Source of the DNA: Streptomyces sp. 11x1
Lineage (GTDB): Bacteria > Actinomycetota > Actinomycetes > Streptomycetales > Streptomycetaceae
Reading direction: 5' to 3'
NCBI RefSeq assembly: GCF_032598905.1
Contig: NZ_CP122458.1
Location: 10,255,001-10,319,000 of the forward strand
Length of the DNA stretch: 64,000 nt
Part shown: positions 8,265-16,180 of the stretch, piece after piece
Layout of the letters: each line of letters opens with the position of its first letter
Position numbering within the stretch: the stretch's first letter is position 1
The notes under the pieces: generated by a model
The model's input: the letters and a program-made list of their open reading frames with translations, nothing else
The model's database searches: none
Told to the model about the DNA's origin: nothing
Position numbers and translations under genes: made by a program

Positions 8265-8760
8265 CGGAGGCGCGAGGCTGGCCCGACTGCCCGACCCCGT
8301 GCCCGAGGTGTACATCGGCGGCTCCTCGCCGATCGCCGGGGAGATTGCCGCTTGGCACGTCGACGTCTACCTCACCTGGGGCGAACCGCCGGCCGAGGTC
8401 GCGAAGAAGATCGCCTGGATCAGGGAGCCGGCGGCGAAGGAGGGCCGCACGCTCCGCTTCGGGATCCGGCTGCACGCCATCACCCGCGACACCGCCGCGC
8501 AGGCGTGGGCGGAGGCGAACCGACCGTTCGACGGCTTCGACCCCGAGACCGTACGGTCCGGTCCGTGCAGGCCGGACTCGCCCGCAGCGGGTCCGAGGGA
8601 CAGCGGCGCATGCTGGCCCTGCACGGCGGCAGCCGCGACGGCCTGGAGATCCACCCCGACCTCTGGGCGGGCATCGGCCTGGTGCACGGCGGGGCGGGCA
8701 CCGCCCTGGTCGGCAGCCACGACGAGGTCGCCGAGCGGATCAAGGAGTCCCACGCGGGCC
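8265..8760 (+). pseudogene. remnant of LLM-class FMN-dependent alkanesulfonate monooxygenase (SsuD-like)
   Basis: Family-diagnostic segments survive: [34 protein letters not shown] and [20 protein letters not shown] in one frame to about 8560. After that, [33 protein letters not shown] and [18 protein letters not shown] follow in the next frame. The frame change coincides with a tandem CGGTC duplication (8554-8563); with one copy removed, the two parts join. The N-terminal half and the last ~40 codons are missing, so the gene is dead. The family releases sulfite from organosulfonates using FMNH2. The intact convergent flavoenzyme gene at 8817-9860 may be a survivor of the same sulfur-scavenging locus. 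Confidence 0.8.
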
Positions 8761-8816
8761 GCGCCCGCGGCACAGGTGCCGTTCGCGAGCTGACGCGCCG
8801 CGCGGACCCGGCCCGT

Positions 8817-9860
8817 TCAGTACGCCGCCGACAGCGAGGCGAGGTGGGCGCGGCGAACCTCGGGGGTCTGGCCCTGCACCAGGAGGAACATCGCCTCGCG
8901 GGCCAGGCGCTGCGCGCGGCTGTCCAGGTCGATGGCGCGTCCGCCACCGGCGACGACCGCCGCGGTCGTCGCCGTGCGCATCAGGTCGAACGCCTTCGTC
9001 TTGAGGGCCAGCCGCTCCGCCATGTGCTCGTGCGGCGCCGGATGGTCGGCGAGGGCGTACGCCTGCCGCCGCACCTTGTCGAGCCGCAGCCGGAGCGCCT
9101 TGGTCGCGGGGTCGTCCTGGTCGAGCAGGCCGAGGGCCGACTCGGCGACCCCGAACACCGCCGGCGAGGCGTTCGTCGGCTTGGGGCGGTCGCTCGCGGC
9201 CCACGACTCGTACGGCGCGTGCAGGGCCACGGCGTCGTCGGGGACCCACAACCCGTCGAGCTGGAGCGAGACCGTACGGGCGGCGGTGAGCGCCGCGAGC
9301 CGCATGGGCGCCGAGGCCCGCAACCCGGTCTGCGGACGGGCCTCCGTGAACGCGAACACCACCTCGTCCGCGTCCGTGACGCCGGCCAACAGCATCACGT
9401 CGTTGAGGCCCCAGCCGGTGTACCACGGCACCGTGCCGTGGAACCGCCAGCCGCCACGCCGGGGCACCGCCCGGACAGGGACGTGCGGATAGCGCCGCAG
9501 ATGCGCGTACGCGACGCCGGACAGCAGCTCGCCGGTGGCCAGCTTCCCCAACAGGTTCTCCCTGGCCGGGAGTTCGCACTTCGCGAGAGTCAGGACGGGT
9601 GTGTGGTGCTGGGTCTGCACGAACCAGGTGGAGCAGCACGCCCCCGCCAGGATCTCGGCGGTCTCCCGCGCCACCGAGCCGGGCGCGCCCGCCCCGCCGT
9701 ACGCCACCGGCGCGCTCACGCCGAGCAGCCCGGACCGCTTGATCGCCTGGATGGTGCTCGCGGGCACGCCCTCCTGGTCGACGCGCTCCGCCTGGGGCGC
9801 GAGGACCTCGGCGGCGAGTCCGCGCGCCTGGACGACGAGAGGGTGCGGTGACGTGGTCAT
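8817..9860 (-). CDS. acyl-CoA dehydrogenase-fold flavoenzyme (SfnB/DszC-like)
   Basis: This 347-residue protein has the acyl-CoA dehydrogenase fold. The N-terminal helical domain includes [20 protein letters not shown]. The middle has [20 protein letters not shown] and [14 protein letters not shown], and the C-terminal helical bundle ends in [15 protein letters not shown] and [16 protein letters not shown]. The catalytic Glu of true acyl-CoA dehydrogenases is not evident. The sequence style is closer to FMNH2-dependent monooxygenases of sulfur metabolism, which agrees with the adjacent SsuD-like remnant; that function is inference. ATG 9860 was chosen over an upstream in-frame start because GGGGAG lies at proper spacing. 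A 27-bp hairpin sits in its leader. Confidence 0.7.
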   Translation of the reverse strand: MTTSPHPLVVQARGLAAEVLAPQAERVDQEGVPASTIQAIKRSGLLGVSAPVAYGGAGAPGSVARETAEILAGACCSTWFVQTQHHTPVLTLAKCELPARENLLGKLATGELLSGVAYAHLRRYPHVPVRAVPRRGGWRFHGTVPWYTGWGLNDVMLLAGVTDADEVVFAFTEARPQTGLRASAPMRLAALTAARTVSLQLDGLWVPDDAVALHAPYESWAASDRPKPTNASPAVFGVAESALGLLDQDDPATKALRLRLDKVRRQAYALADHPAPHEHMAERLALKTKAFDLMRTATTAAVVAGGGRAIDLDSRAQRLAREAMFLLVQGQTPEVRRAHLASLSAAY

Positions 9861-9881
9861 GGGGTGATTCTCCCCGGCCCG

Positions 9882-9908
9882 GGTCCCGAAGATCACATCT
9901 TCGGGACC
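9882..9908. promoter_or_regulatory. 27-bp inverted repeat upstream of the flavoenzyme gene
   Basis: Arms GGTCCCGAAGAT and ATCTTCGGGACC are perfect complements around CAC. The element lies 22 bp before the start codon at 9860. A further GATCACA copy follows at 9912-9918. It may be an operator or a leader hairpin. Confidence 0.55.
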
Positions 9909-10101
9909 GGAAGATCACACGTTCTCCATCCGCCTCGCATGACGTGTGACCTGCGCCACGTCGGCCTGTTGTCAGGTCCTCGGACGCAAGCGGCCAGGCG
10001 GCTGCGTTCGGATGTCATTGTCGTCCCCGCGCGCCGGAGGGGTCGTCAAGCCCGTTCGGGGCGCCGAGGTTCGCGACCGCCCACGGCGCGATCGGGAGTT
10101 G
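9909..10101. other. divergent intergenic stretch, no gene seen
   Basis: Nothing with coding character was found between the flavoenzyme leader and the chitinase promoter sites. With 10135-10277 it forms the shared control region of two divergent genes. Confidence 0.4.
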
Positions 10102-10134
10102 ACTGGTCTACACCCTTGACTGGTACAGACCAAC
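10102..10134 (+). promoter_or_regulatory. two DasR-like (dre) sites forming the chitinase promoter direct repeat
   Basis: ACTGGTCTACACCCTT (10102-10117) and ACTGGTACAGACCAAC (10119-10134) match the dre consensus ACTGGTCTAGACCAGT at about 13 and 12 of 16 positions. The repeated TTGACTGGT at 10099 and 10116 has the 17-bp period known from Streptomyces chitinase promoters. This implies GlcNAc/chitin-controlled expression. Confidence 0.75.
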
Positions 10135-10277
10135 GCGCTTGAGTGTGCCCCACACCCCCACCACGGCCGCCCCCACGCCGTGGCCGGCACCGCCGGCACG
10201 TGCGCGCGGGGTGCCTCCCAGCCATGCCTCCGGGCCCTCGCCCGGGGGCGGCCGTGCTCCACGAAGGAGTTGGTCAC

Positions 10278-11165
10278 GTGTCGAGGCGCCGCATATCCGC
10301 CCTGCTGACCGCGCTGGTCATCGGCGGTTCCACCCCCCTGTTGCTGCCCGCCCAGAGCGCGTCCGCGGCTCCCTGTTCGAGCTATGCGAGCTGGGTGGCC
10401 GGCCGGTCCTACGTCACCGGCGACATCGTGCGCTACACCGACGGCAGGGCGTACATCGCCGAGCACGACAACCCGGGGTACGACCCCACCATCAGCACCT
10501 GGTACTGGGAGCCGTACGCCTGCGAGAGCGGCCCCACCAACCCCTCCGGGTTCGTGGTGAGCGAGGCGCAGTTCAACCAGATGTTCCCGAACCGGAATTC
10601 GTTCTACACGTACAGCGGTCTGCGGGCCGCCATGAGCGCCTACCCCGCCTTCGCCACCATGGGCAGCGACACCGTCAAGAAGCAGGAGGCGGCGGCGTTC
10701 CTCGCCAACGTCAACCACGAGACCGGCGGCCTCGTCCACATCGTCGAGCAGAACACCGCCAACTACCCCACCTACTGCGACTGGGGCCGGCCCTACGGCT
10801 GCCCGGCCGGACAGGCGGCGTACTACGGACGCGGCCCCATCCAGCTGAGCTGGAACTTCAACTACAAGGCGGCCGGCGACGCGCTGGGTCTGAACCTGCT
10901 GGGCAACCCCTGGCTGGTCCAGAACGACGCGGCCGTCGCCTGGAAGACCGCCCTGTGGTATTGGAACACCCAGACCGGTCCCGGCACCATGACCGGCCAC
11001 AACGCCATGGTCGGTGGCGCCGGCTTCGGGCACACCATCCGCAGCATCAACGGCTCGCTGGAGTGTGACGGCAAGAACCCCGCGCAGGTGCAGAGCCGGG
11101 TCAGCGCGTACCAGCGGTTCGTCCAGATCCTCGGCACGTCGGCGGGCGGCAACCTGTACTGCTGA
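10278..11165 (+). CDS. secreted family GH19 chitinase with N-terminal chitin-binding domain
   Basis: This 295-residue enzyme starts at GTG 10278, with GAAGGAG nine bases upstream. Residues 1-30 are a signal peptide (RRRISALLTALVIGG...AQSASA). Residues 32-75 are a CBM5/12 module (SYASWVAGRSYVTGDIVRYT, WYWEPYAC). After a short linker, about 90-295 form the GH19 domain: FLANVNHETGG carries the catalytic Glu, and YYGRGPIQLSWNFNY and NLLGNPWLVQND are substrate-cleft motifs. It hydrolyses chitin outside the cell with inversion. Six Cys residues would form disulfides after export. The DasR-like repeat upstream indicates induction by chitin breakdown products. Confidence 0.95.
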   Translation: MSRRRISALLTALVIGGSTPLLLPAQSASAAPCSSYASWVAGRSYVTGDIVRYTDGRAYIAEHDNPGYDPTISTWYWEPYACESGPTNPSGFVVSEAQFNQMFPNRNSFYTYSGLRAAMSAYPAFATMGSDTVKKQEAAAFLANVNHETGGLVHIVEQNTANYPTYCDWGRPYGCPAGQAAYYGRGPIQLSWNFNYKAAGDALGLNLLGNPWLVQNDAAVAWKTALWYWNTQTGPGTMTGHNAMVGGAGFGHTIRSINGSLECDGKNPAQVQSRVSAYQRFVQILGTSAGGNLYC

Positions 11166-11314
11166 GGGGACCCGGTCGTGCACGCCCGGCTGCGTGGGAG
11201 ACTGCGGCAGTCGGGCCACGACCGGGGCGGGCGTCCAGGCAAAGCGGCATCAACGGGTTCATATAGGCTGCCAGTTCTGTCCCTGCCGTTCGTCACCACC
11301 CGGGAGAGTCACCC

Positions 11315-12571
11315 GTGAGCGTAGCCACCGCCCACTCCGCATCGGCCGTACCACCCGCCGACGAGACACCCGCTACCGGCGCGGCGCCGACCGGGGACGA
11401 GGGTTTCTGGGTCGAGCCCGCAGCGGTCGAGACGCGGACCTCCGAGGCCGCACCCGCACCCGAGGTGCCCGCACAGGCCGCCGGGGGGACGGCTCCCGCG
11501 CGGCCGACGCCCGACAAGGTCGGGCCGTCCGGCCTCGACGTCACCGCCGAGGAGACCGTCGACGACACCCCGGTCGACGTCGTGGACGAGCAAGTCGCGC
11601 GCGACGCACGGGAGTTCGGGGTGTACGCGCGCACCGGTGGCTGGGCCTTCGCGCTGAAGGTGGCGCGGAGTGTGCGGCCCGGCGGGGAGCTGGCGGGCGA
11701 GACGCCGAAGGTGTCGGCGAAGCACTTCGCCGAGCTGGCGGGATGCTCGCCGGAGCGGGTCATGCGGTACTACAAGGCCTGGGACAGGGCGGCCGACGAC
11801 GGCATGGTCCCTCACTTCGAGACACTGGCCCCCGGCGAGGAGGTCGACCTCCCGGACGCGGACGTGTGGCTGTCGTACTACAGTTCACGGTCCAGTGCGA
11901 CCTCCGACCGGGGCACCGCGATCACGGCGGCGGCCGAGGCCGAGGGCATCCGCCCGACCAAGGCGCTGGAGGTCGCCGAGAACCCCACCGCACTGCGCGC
12001 CGCGATCCTCGCCGACCCCTCCACCGCTCAGGCGGCGCGCACAGCGCTGCTGGACCGCCTCAAGGAGGACCCGGCCCTCCAGACCGAGCTGGCCCGCGAC
12101 ATCGCCCGCACCGACGAGCTGAAGAAGGCCGTAGCCAGCGAGACCCAGGCGGCCAGCCGGATCGGTTACGTCCGGCAGATCGTGGAGAACGGGCAGGTCA
12201 AGACCCCGGCCGGGCAGGTCATCGACGCCACCGCCGAACTGCGCGCCGAGGCCGAGCGGCACCTGTCCCTCATCGATGAGCTCGACGACGACGAGGACAC
12301 CGGCGAGTGGGCGACGGAGGCCTACGACACCGTCAAGGAACTCGTCGTCCAGACCGTGGAGTCCGACCCCGAACTGCGGGTCCAGGAGCGGCGGACCAAG
12401 TTCTACAGCAGCCTCCAGAAGGCGACGAAGGTCTTCGAGGAGCTGACCCTCGACGACGCCGTCGACCTCGACGCCATCTACGAGGACGACATGCTGGAGC
12501 GCCTGGAGGAACTTCAGCAGGCGCTGAGCACGTGCATCGCCGCCCTGCGCGAGGCGTCGCCCGGCGAGTGA
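11315..12571 (+). CDS. conserved actinobacterial protein of unknown function
   Basis: This 418-residue acidic protein begins at GTG 11315 after GGGAGAG. The first 90 residues are Ala/Pro/Thr-rich and probably disordered. About 95-190 look folded and include an HTH-like segment (SAKHFAELAGCSPERVMRYY). The rest is helical and highly charged, with coiled-coil character (AELRAEAERHLSLIDELDDDED, DDMLERLEELQQALSTCIAAL). There is no signal peptide or membrane segment. I recognise the type as a hypothetical recurring in Streptomyces but cannot give a function; DNA association is only a guess. A strong terminator follows, so it is transcribed alone. Confidence 0.7.
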   Translation: MSVATAHSASAVPPADETPATGAAPTGDEGFWVEPAAVETRTSEAAPAPEVPAQAAGGTAPARPTPDKVGPSGLDVTAEETVDDTPVDVVDEQVARDAREFGVYARTGGWAFALKVARSVRPGGELAGETPKVSAKHFAELAGCSPERVMRYYKAWDRAADDGMVPHFETLAPGEEVDLPDADVWLSYYSSRSSATSDRGTAITAAAEAEGIRPTKALEVAENPTALRAAILADPSTAQAARTALLDRLKEDPALQTELARDIARTDELKKAVASETQAASRIGYVRQIVENGQVKTPAGQVIDATAELRAEAERHLSLIDELDDDEDTGEWATEAYDTVKELVVQTVESDPELRVQERRTKFYSSLQKATKVFEELTLDDAVDLDAIYEDDMLERLEELQQALSTCIAALREASPGE

Positions 12572-12598
12572 TCGCGGGCCTACGCCCTCCCGGGCCCC

Positions 12599-12625
12599 GA
12601 GACCCCCCGCATCGCGGGGGGTCTC
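12599..12625 (+). terminator. rho-independent-type hairpin
   Basis: GAGACCCCCCGC (12599-12610) and GCGGGGGGTCTC (12614-12625) form a perfect 12-bp stem with loop ATC, 28 bp after the stop codon. Confidence 0.85.
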
Positions 12626-12666
12626 GTCGTGCCGGGGGCCGCCCGGAGGTACGGGAAGAACGCCAC

Positions 12667-12694
12667 TTGCCGTCCGATGCGTGTTACGTATAAC
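12667..12694 (+). promoter_or_regulatory. possible promoter of the VOC gene
   Basis: TTGCCG (12667-12672) and TATAAC (12689-12694) are 16 bp apart and lie 33 bp before the ATG. The match to the vegetative consensus is fair only. Confidence 0.35.
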
Positions 12695-12727
12695 CTCCCG
12701 GGAACCCCGAACGACCCGAGAGGCCCG

Positions 12728-13123
12728 ATGAGACGCATAGCCCTGGTCACCCTCGTGGTCGACGACTACGACGAGGCCATCCGCTTCTACACCGAGGCGC
12801 TCGGCTTCCGGCTCGTGGAGGACGAACCGCGGCCCGACGGCGCCCGCTGGGTCGTCGTCGAGCCCGGGAGCGAGTGGCAGGGCGGCGGCCTGCTGCTGGC
12901 GCGCGCCAAGGACGAGGCGCAGCGCGGCCGGATCGGCGACCAGACCGGCGGACGCGTGGGGTTCTTCCTGCACACCGACGACTTCGCCCGCGACCACGCC
13001 CGGATGCGGGCCGTGGGCGTCAGGTTCCTGGAGGAGCCGCGCCACGAGCCCTACGGCTCGGTCGCCGTCTTCGAGGACCTGTACGGCAACCGCTGGGACC
13101 TCCTCCAGCCCGCCGCCGACTGA
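12728..13123 (+). CDS. VOC-superfamily protein (glyoxalase/bleomycin-resistance fold)
   Basis: This 131-residue single-domain VOC protein has two beta-alpha-beta-beta-beta units. The first is RIALVTLVVDDYDEAIRFYTEALGFRLVED and the second is VGFFLHTDDFARDHARMRAVGV followed by FEDLYGNRWDLLQP. Family members bind a divalent metal with His/Glu side chains. Candidate ligands are a Glu in the first repeat and H/E in the second, although the usual N-terminal His is absent (LVTLVVDD). ATG 12728 starts the fold exactly; no longer start is needed. The ligand or reaction cannot be told from sequence. The gene lies 60 bp before adenosine deaminase and may be cotranscribed with it. Confidence 0.85.
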   Translation: MRRIALVTLVVDDYDEAIRFYTEALGFRLVEDEPRPDGARWVVVEPGSEWQGGGLLLARAKDEAQRGRIGDQTGGRVGFFLHTDDFARDHARMRAVGVRFLEEPRHEPYGSVAVFEDLYGNRWDLLQPAAD

Positions 13124-13183
13124 ACCGTCCCCACCTCTCGACCCATCCCACCCCACCGCACCACCTGCCGAGGAACGAACGCC

Positions 13184-14260
13184 ATGAGTGCTACGCGCAT
13201 AGACACCGAAGTGATCCGCCGCCTGCCCAAGGCCGTCCTGCACGACCACCTCGACGGCGGCCTGCGTCCCGCCACCCTCGTGGAGCTCGCCGCGGAGGTC
13301 GGCCACACCCTCCCGGAGACCGACCCGGAGGGCCTCGCCACCTGGTTCTACGAGGCGGCCAACTCGGGTGACCTGGTGCGCTACATAGCCACGTTCGAGC
13401 ACACCCTCGCGGTGCTGCAGACCCGCGAGGGCCTGCTGCGCGCGGCCGAGGAGTACGTCCTGGACCTGGCCGCCGACGGTGTCGTCTACGGCGAGGTCCG
13501 CTACGCCCCCGAGCTGAACACACGGGGCGCGCTCACGATGAGCGAGGTCGTGGAGACCGTGCAGGAGGGCCTGGCCGTCGGTATGGCGAAGGCCGCGGCC
13601 GCGGGCACCCCGGTCCGGGTCGGCACCCTGCTGTGCGGGATGCGGATGTTCGACCGGGTGCAGGAGGCCGCCGACCTGGCCGTGGCCTTCCGGGACGCCG
13701 GTGTCGTCGGCTTCGACATCGCGGGCGCCGAGGACGGCTTCCCGCCCGCCGACCACCTGGCCGCCTTCGAGCACCTGCGCCGCGAGAGCGTGCCCTTCAC
13801 CATCCACGCCGGCGAGGCCCACGGGCTGCCCAGCATCCACCAGGCCCTCCAGGTGTGCGGCGCCCAGCGCATCGGCCACGGGGTGCGCCTGACCGAGGAC
13901 GTCGTCGACGGCAAGCTCGGCCGCCTCGCCGCCTGGGTGCGCGACCGCCGGATCGCCCTGGAGATGTGCCCCACCTCCAACCTCCAGACCGGCGCGGCGA
14001 CCTCCATCGCCGAGCACCCGATCACGGGCCTGCGGGACCTCGGCTTCCGCGTCACTCTCAACACCGACAACCGCCTGGTCTCGGGCACCACCATGACCCG
14101 CGAGATGTCCCTGCTGGTCGAGGAGGCCGACTGGACCCTCGACGACCTGCGCACGGTCACCGTCAACGCCCTCAAGAGCGCCTTCATCCCGTTCGACGAG
14201 CGCAACGACCTCATCGAGAACGTGGTGCTGCCCGGTTACGCCTCGGCGTCGTCCCGCTGA
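13184..14260 (+). CDS. add: adenosine deaminase
   Basis: This 358-residue cytosolic metallo-hydrolase converts adenosine to inosine for purine salvage. Zinc and catalytic motifs appear in family order: HDHLDGG (about 20-26), [10 protein letters not shown] (about 181), HAGEAHG (about 208) with the catalytic Glu, RIGHGVRL (about 231) and [10 protein letters not shown] (about 291). The length equals that of bacterial ADAs. ATG 13184 follows GAGGAA. The 3' end overlaps the convergent DinB-like gene by 25 bp. Streptomyces usually carry several ADA paralogs, and I cannot tell which one this is. Confidence 0.93.
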   Translation: MSATRIDTEVIRRLPKAVLHDHLDGGLRPATLVELAAEVGHTLPETDPEGLATWFYEAANSGDLVRYIATFEHTLAVLQTREGLLRAAEEYVLDLAADGVVYGEVRYAPELNTRGALTMSEVVETVQEGLAVGMAKAAAAGTPVRVGTLLCGMRMFDRVQEAADLAVAFRDAGVVGFDIAGAEDGFPPADHLAAFEHLRRESVPFTIHAGEAHGLPSIHQALQVCGAQRIGHGVRLTEDVVDGKLGRLAAWVRDRRIALEMCPTSNLQTGAATSIAEHPITGLRDLGFRVTLNTDNRLVSGTTMTREMSLLVEEADWTLDDLRTVTVNALKSAFIPFDERNDLIENVVLPGYASASSR

Positions 14261-14757
14261 AGCAGTCCTCGTACGTACGCCGCCTGGCCGACGTGCTGGA
14301 GATCGTCGGCCAGGACACTGACCAGGCGCACGCCGAGGGTGACGGGCGGGGTCCACCGCTCGTCCACGACACGGTCCAGGTCGGCGGGCCCGAGCCCGCG
14401 CACGTAGTCCACCGTCCGGGCGTGCACGGCGTCGAAGTAGCCGGTCAGCAGGTCACCGGAGTCCACCCGGACCTCGGCGACCTGCGCCGGACCGTGCCCG
14501 TAGCCCGTGTCCCGGGGCGGCAGCGCGAGTCCGAGGCGTTTCTCCCAGCCCTGGGACAGCCAGACCTGGTCGAGACCGGCGGCGTCGGCCACGTGGTCGT
14601 CCTGGATCCGGGTGAGATGCCAGACCAGCCAGGCGACGGAGTTGGCCTCGGGGGCGGGGCGGGCGTGAAGCTCCGCCGGGGACAGTCCGTCCACGGCGGC
14701 GTGGACCTCCTCCTTGATCCGGCCGTACGCGTCGATGAGAACGTCCTTCACATCCAT
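14236..14757 (-). CDS. DinB-like (mycothiol-transferase/DUF664 type) protein
   Basis: This 173-residue four-helix-bundle protein has [63 protein letters not shown] and [19 protein letters not shown]. The His of [10 protein letters not shown] and the C-terminal DDLQHVGQ supply the usual metal-binding triad. Relatives are metal-dependent thiol S-transferases or isomerases using mycothiol in actinobacteria. A mycothiol role here is family-based inference. The start at ATG 14757 is preferred over longer frames because the first helix begins there. The gene is convergent with add and overlaps it slightly. Confidence 0.85.
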   Translation of the reverse strand: MDVKDVLIDAYGRIKEEVHAAVDGLSPAELHARPAPEANSVAWLVWHLTRIQDDHVADAAGLDQVWLSQGWEKRLGLALPPRDTGYGHGPAQVAEVRVDSGDLLTGYFDAVHARTVDYVRGLGPADLDRVVDERWTPPVTLGVRLVSVLADDLQHVGQAAYVRGLLQRDDAEA

Positions 14758-14842
14758 ACGTCCACCATGGAGCATCGCGGCCGCGCCCGCACCGCCCCGC
14801 CCATCGATGCCGGTCCCCTGATCCGGCGCCGCTCGGTCCCCG

Positions 14843-15253
14843 TCAGCTGCCCGTGGCACCCTTCGTGCCGATGTGGAGGATCCTCAGGTCGCGGGTCATG
14901 CCGACGACCAGCTTGGTCGTCCTGCCGTTGCCCCAGGTGAAGGTGATACCGGTCTCGGTGTGGTTCGCGGTGCCGTTGTCGGTCACCTTCCACCGCGCCG
15001 GGGTGTTCTGGGCGCGCAGCACACCGTCGGCGTTGTTCTTCTTCTCCCAGACCTTGAGTTCCCAGCGCACGGCGGGTGGCAGGTAGAACTTCCGCAGCTC
15101 CTCGGCGAGTTGCCCGCCGCCCTCGGTGTTCCGGGCGTCGATGTAGGCGCCGTAGAAGTCGGCGATGCGGGTGATCGGGCCGGTCGGCTTGCCGGTGCCG
15201 GTGCCGGTGCCGGTGGCGGTGCGCGGGCCGCCGGCCGACGCGGTGGCCGTCAC
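14843..15253 (-). CDS. small secreted protein, start codon problematic
   Basis: The visible frame from GTG 15253 gives 136 residues with ITRIADFYGAYIDARN, LAEELRKFYLPPAVRWELKVWEK and ITFTWGNGRTTKLVVGMTRDL. This looks like a small extracellular domain of unknown function. In-frame codons upstream (15254-15313) encode a convincing signal peptide (TDTTRRTALAAGLALALGLG) leading into VTATASAGG. Between the previous gene's stop (15320-15322) and GTG 15253, however, there is no ATG, GTG or TTG, only CTG codons. The true start may be CTG, or it may have been lost by mutation. The partner gene 15320-15940 ends in the same frame just upstream, so the two are probably cotranscribed. Confidence 0.65.
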   Translation of the reverse strand: MTATASAGGPRTATGTGTGTGKPTGPITRIADFYGAYIDARNTEGGGQLAEELRKFYLPPAVRWELKVWEKKNNADGVLRAQNTPARWKVTDNGTANHTETGITFTWGNGRTTKLVVGMTRDLRILHIGTKGATGS

Positions 15254-15319
15254 GCCGAGGCCGAGGGCCAGGGCGAGGCCTGCCGCCAGGGCCGTACGGC
15301 GGGTGGTGTCAGTCGCCGG

Positions 15320-15940
15320 TCAGTGGAGCTTGTTGACGGCGGTCGTCGTGGTCTTCTTGAAGGCCTTCACCGGCGCGTCCTTGAAGCCGCCCATCTGCCC
15401 CCAGTCCACGACCGTGACGGTCCGGCCGTCCCGGCCGACCGACAGGAGGCTGATGTCCATGGCTCCCCAGGACGTGACCGTGGCCACGCCGTGGACGCGG
15501 GCGCCCTCCTCGACGGCCAGCGTCCCGAGGTCGCGGTACTCGGCCTCGACGTCCGGGTCGGAGGACTTGCTCACACAGTTCTTGAAGTCCTTGTTCAGCC
15601 GCGCGGCGAGGGCCTTGGCCTTGCCGGCACTGCCTGTGACGACGACGACCTGCCGGGCGCTGGTCTCCAGGTCCGTCCGGTAGGAGCGGTGGTTGATGTC
15701 GTACGCCAGGAACGCGTCGCCGAGGCAGTAATGGAGCTCCTCGGGGAGACCGTCCTCGATCCTGCCGGCCGTCCAGGAGGACGAGGGGTGCGGCGGGAGT
15801 TCGGAGGCCGACAGGTACTTCGGTGCGCCGCTCGCCTTCGCGGCGGCGGCCGGAGTGGCGCCGACGGCGAGCGCGGAGCCCGCGGTGACAGCCGCCAGGG
15901 CGAGTGCGGTGAGCGTGCGAGGCAGGGTGTGCTTGGGCAT
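15320..15940 (-). CDS. secreted protein of unknown function (sensor-like domain)
   Basis: This 206-residue protein has a signal peptide (KHTLPRTLTALALAAVTAGS...TPAAAA) and a mature domain of about 170 residues. Two Cys residues (HYCLGDAFL and KNCVSKSSD) are likely to form a disulfide. The fold resembles extracellular sensor domains of actinobacterial lipoproteins and kinases (RQVVVVTGSAGKAKALAARL, VTSWGAMDISLLSVGRDG), but I cannot name a family. ATG 15940 is preceded by GGGGGA. It is the first gene of a two-gene minus-strand unit of exported proteins, divergent from an HTH-membrane protein gene. Confidence 0.7.
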   Translation of the reverse strand: MPKHTLPRTLTALALAAVTAGSALAVGATPAAAAKASGAPKYLSASELPPHPSSSWTAGRIEDGLPEELHYCLGDAFLAYDINHRSYRTDLETSARQVVVVTGSAGKAKALAARLNKDFKNCVSKSSDPDVEAEYRDLGTLAVEEGARVHGVATVTSWGAMDISLLSVGRDGRTVTVVDWGQMGGFKDAPVKAFKKTTTTAVNKLH

Positions 15941-16180
15941 GGAGGTCCCCCGTGAACGAGTACTGAGTGCGTACATGGAATGAATGGGCCGCTTCGCCGA
16001 CGACGCCGGATGGTCCGTCCGGCCGTGGTCGGTGCGACACCAAGAGCATCGGCCGTCACGGGGCGTGAGCGCAACGGACTACCTCCGATCCCCGGCCATG
16101 GAACCATCCCAGCCCCTCTGACGTGCATGTCTGGGGAGTCCCTGGGATGCCGCCCCGGGGCGGGGAGGATGTGGAGAACA

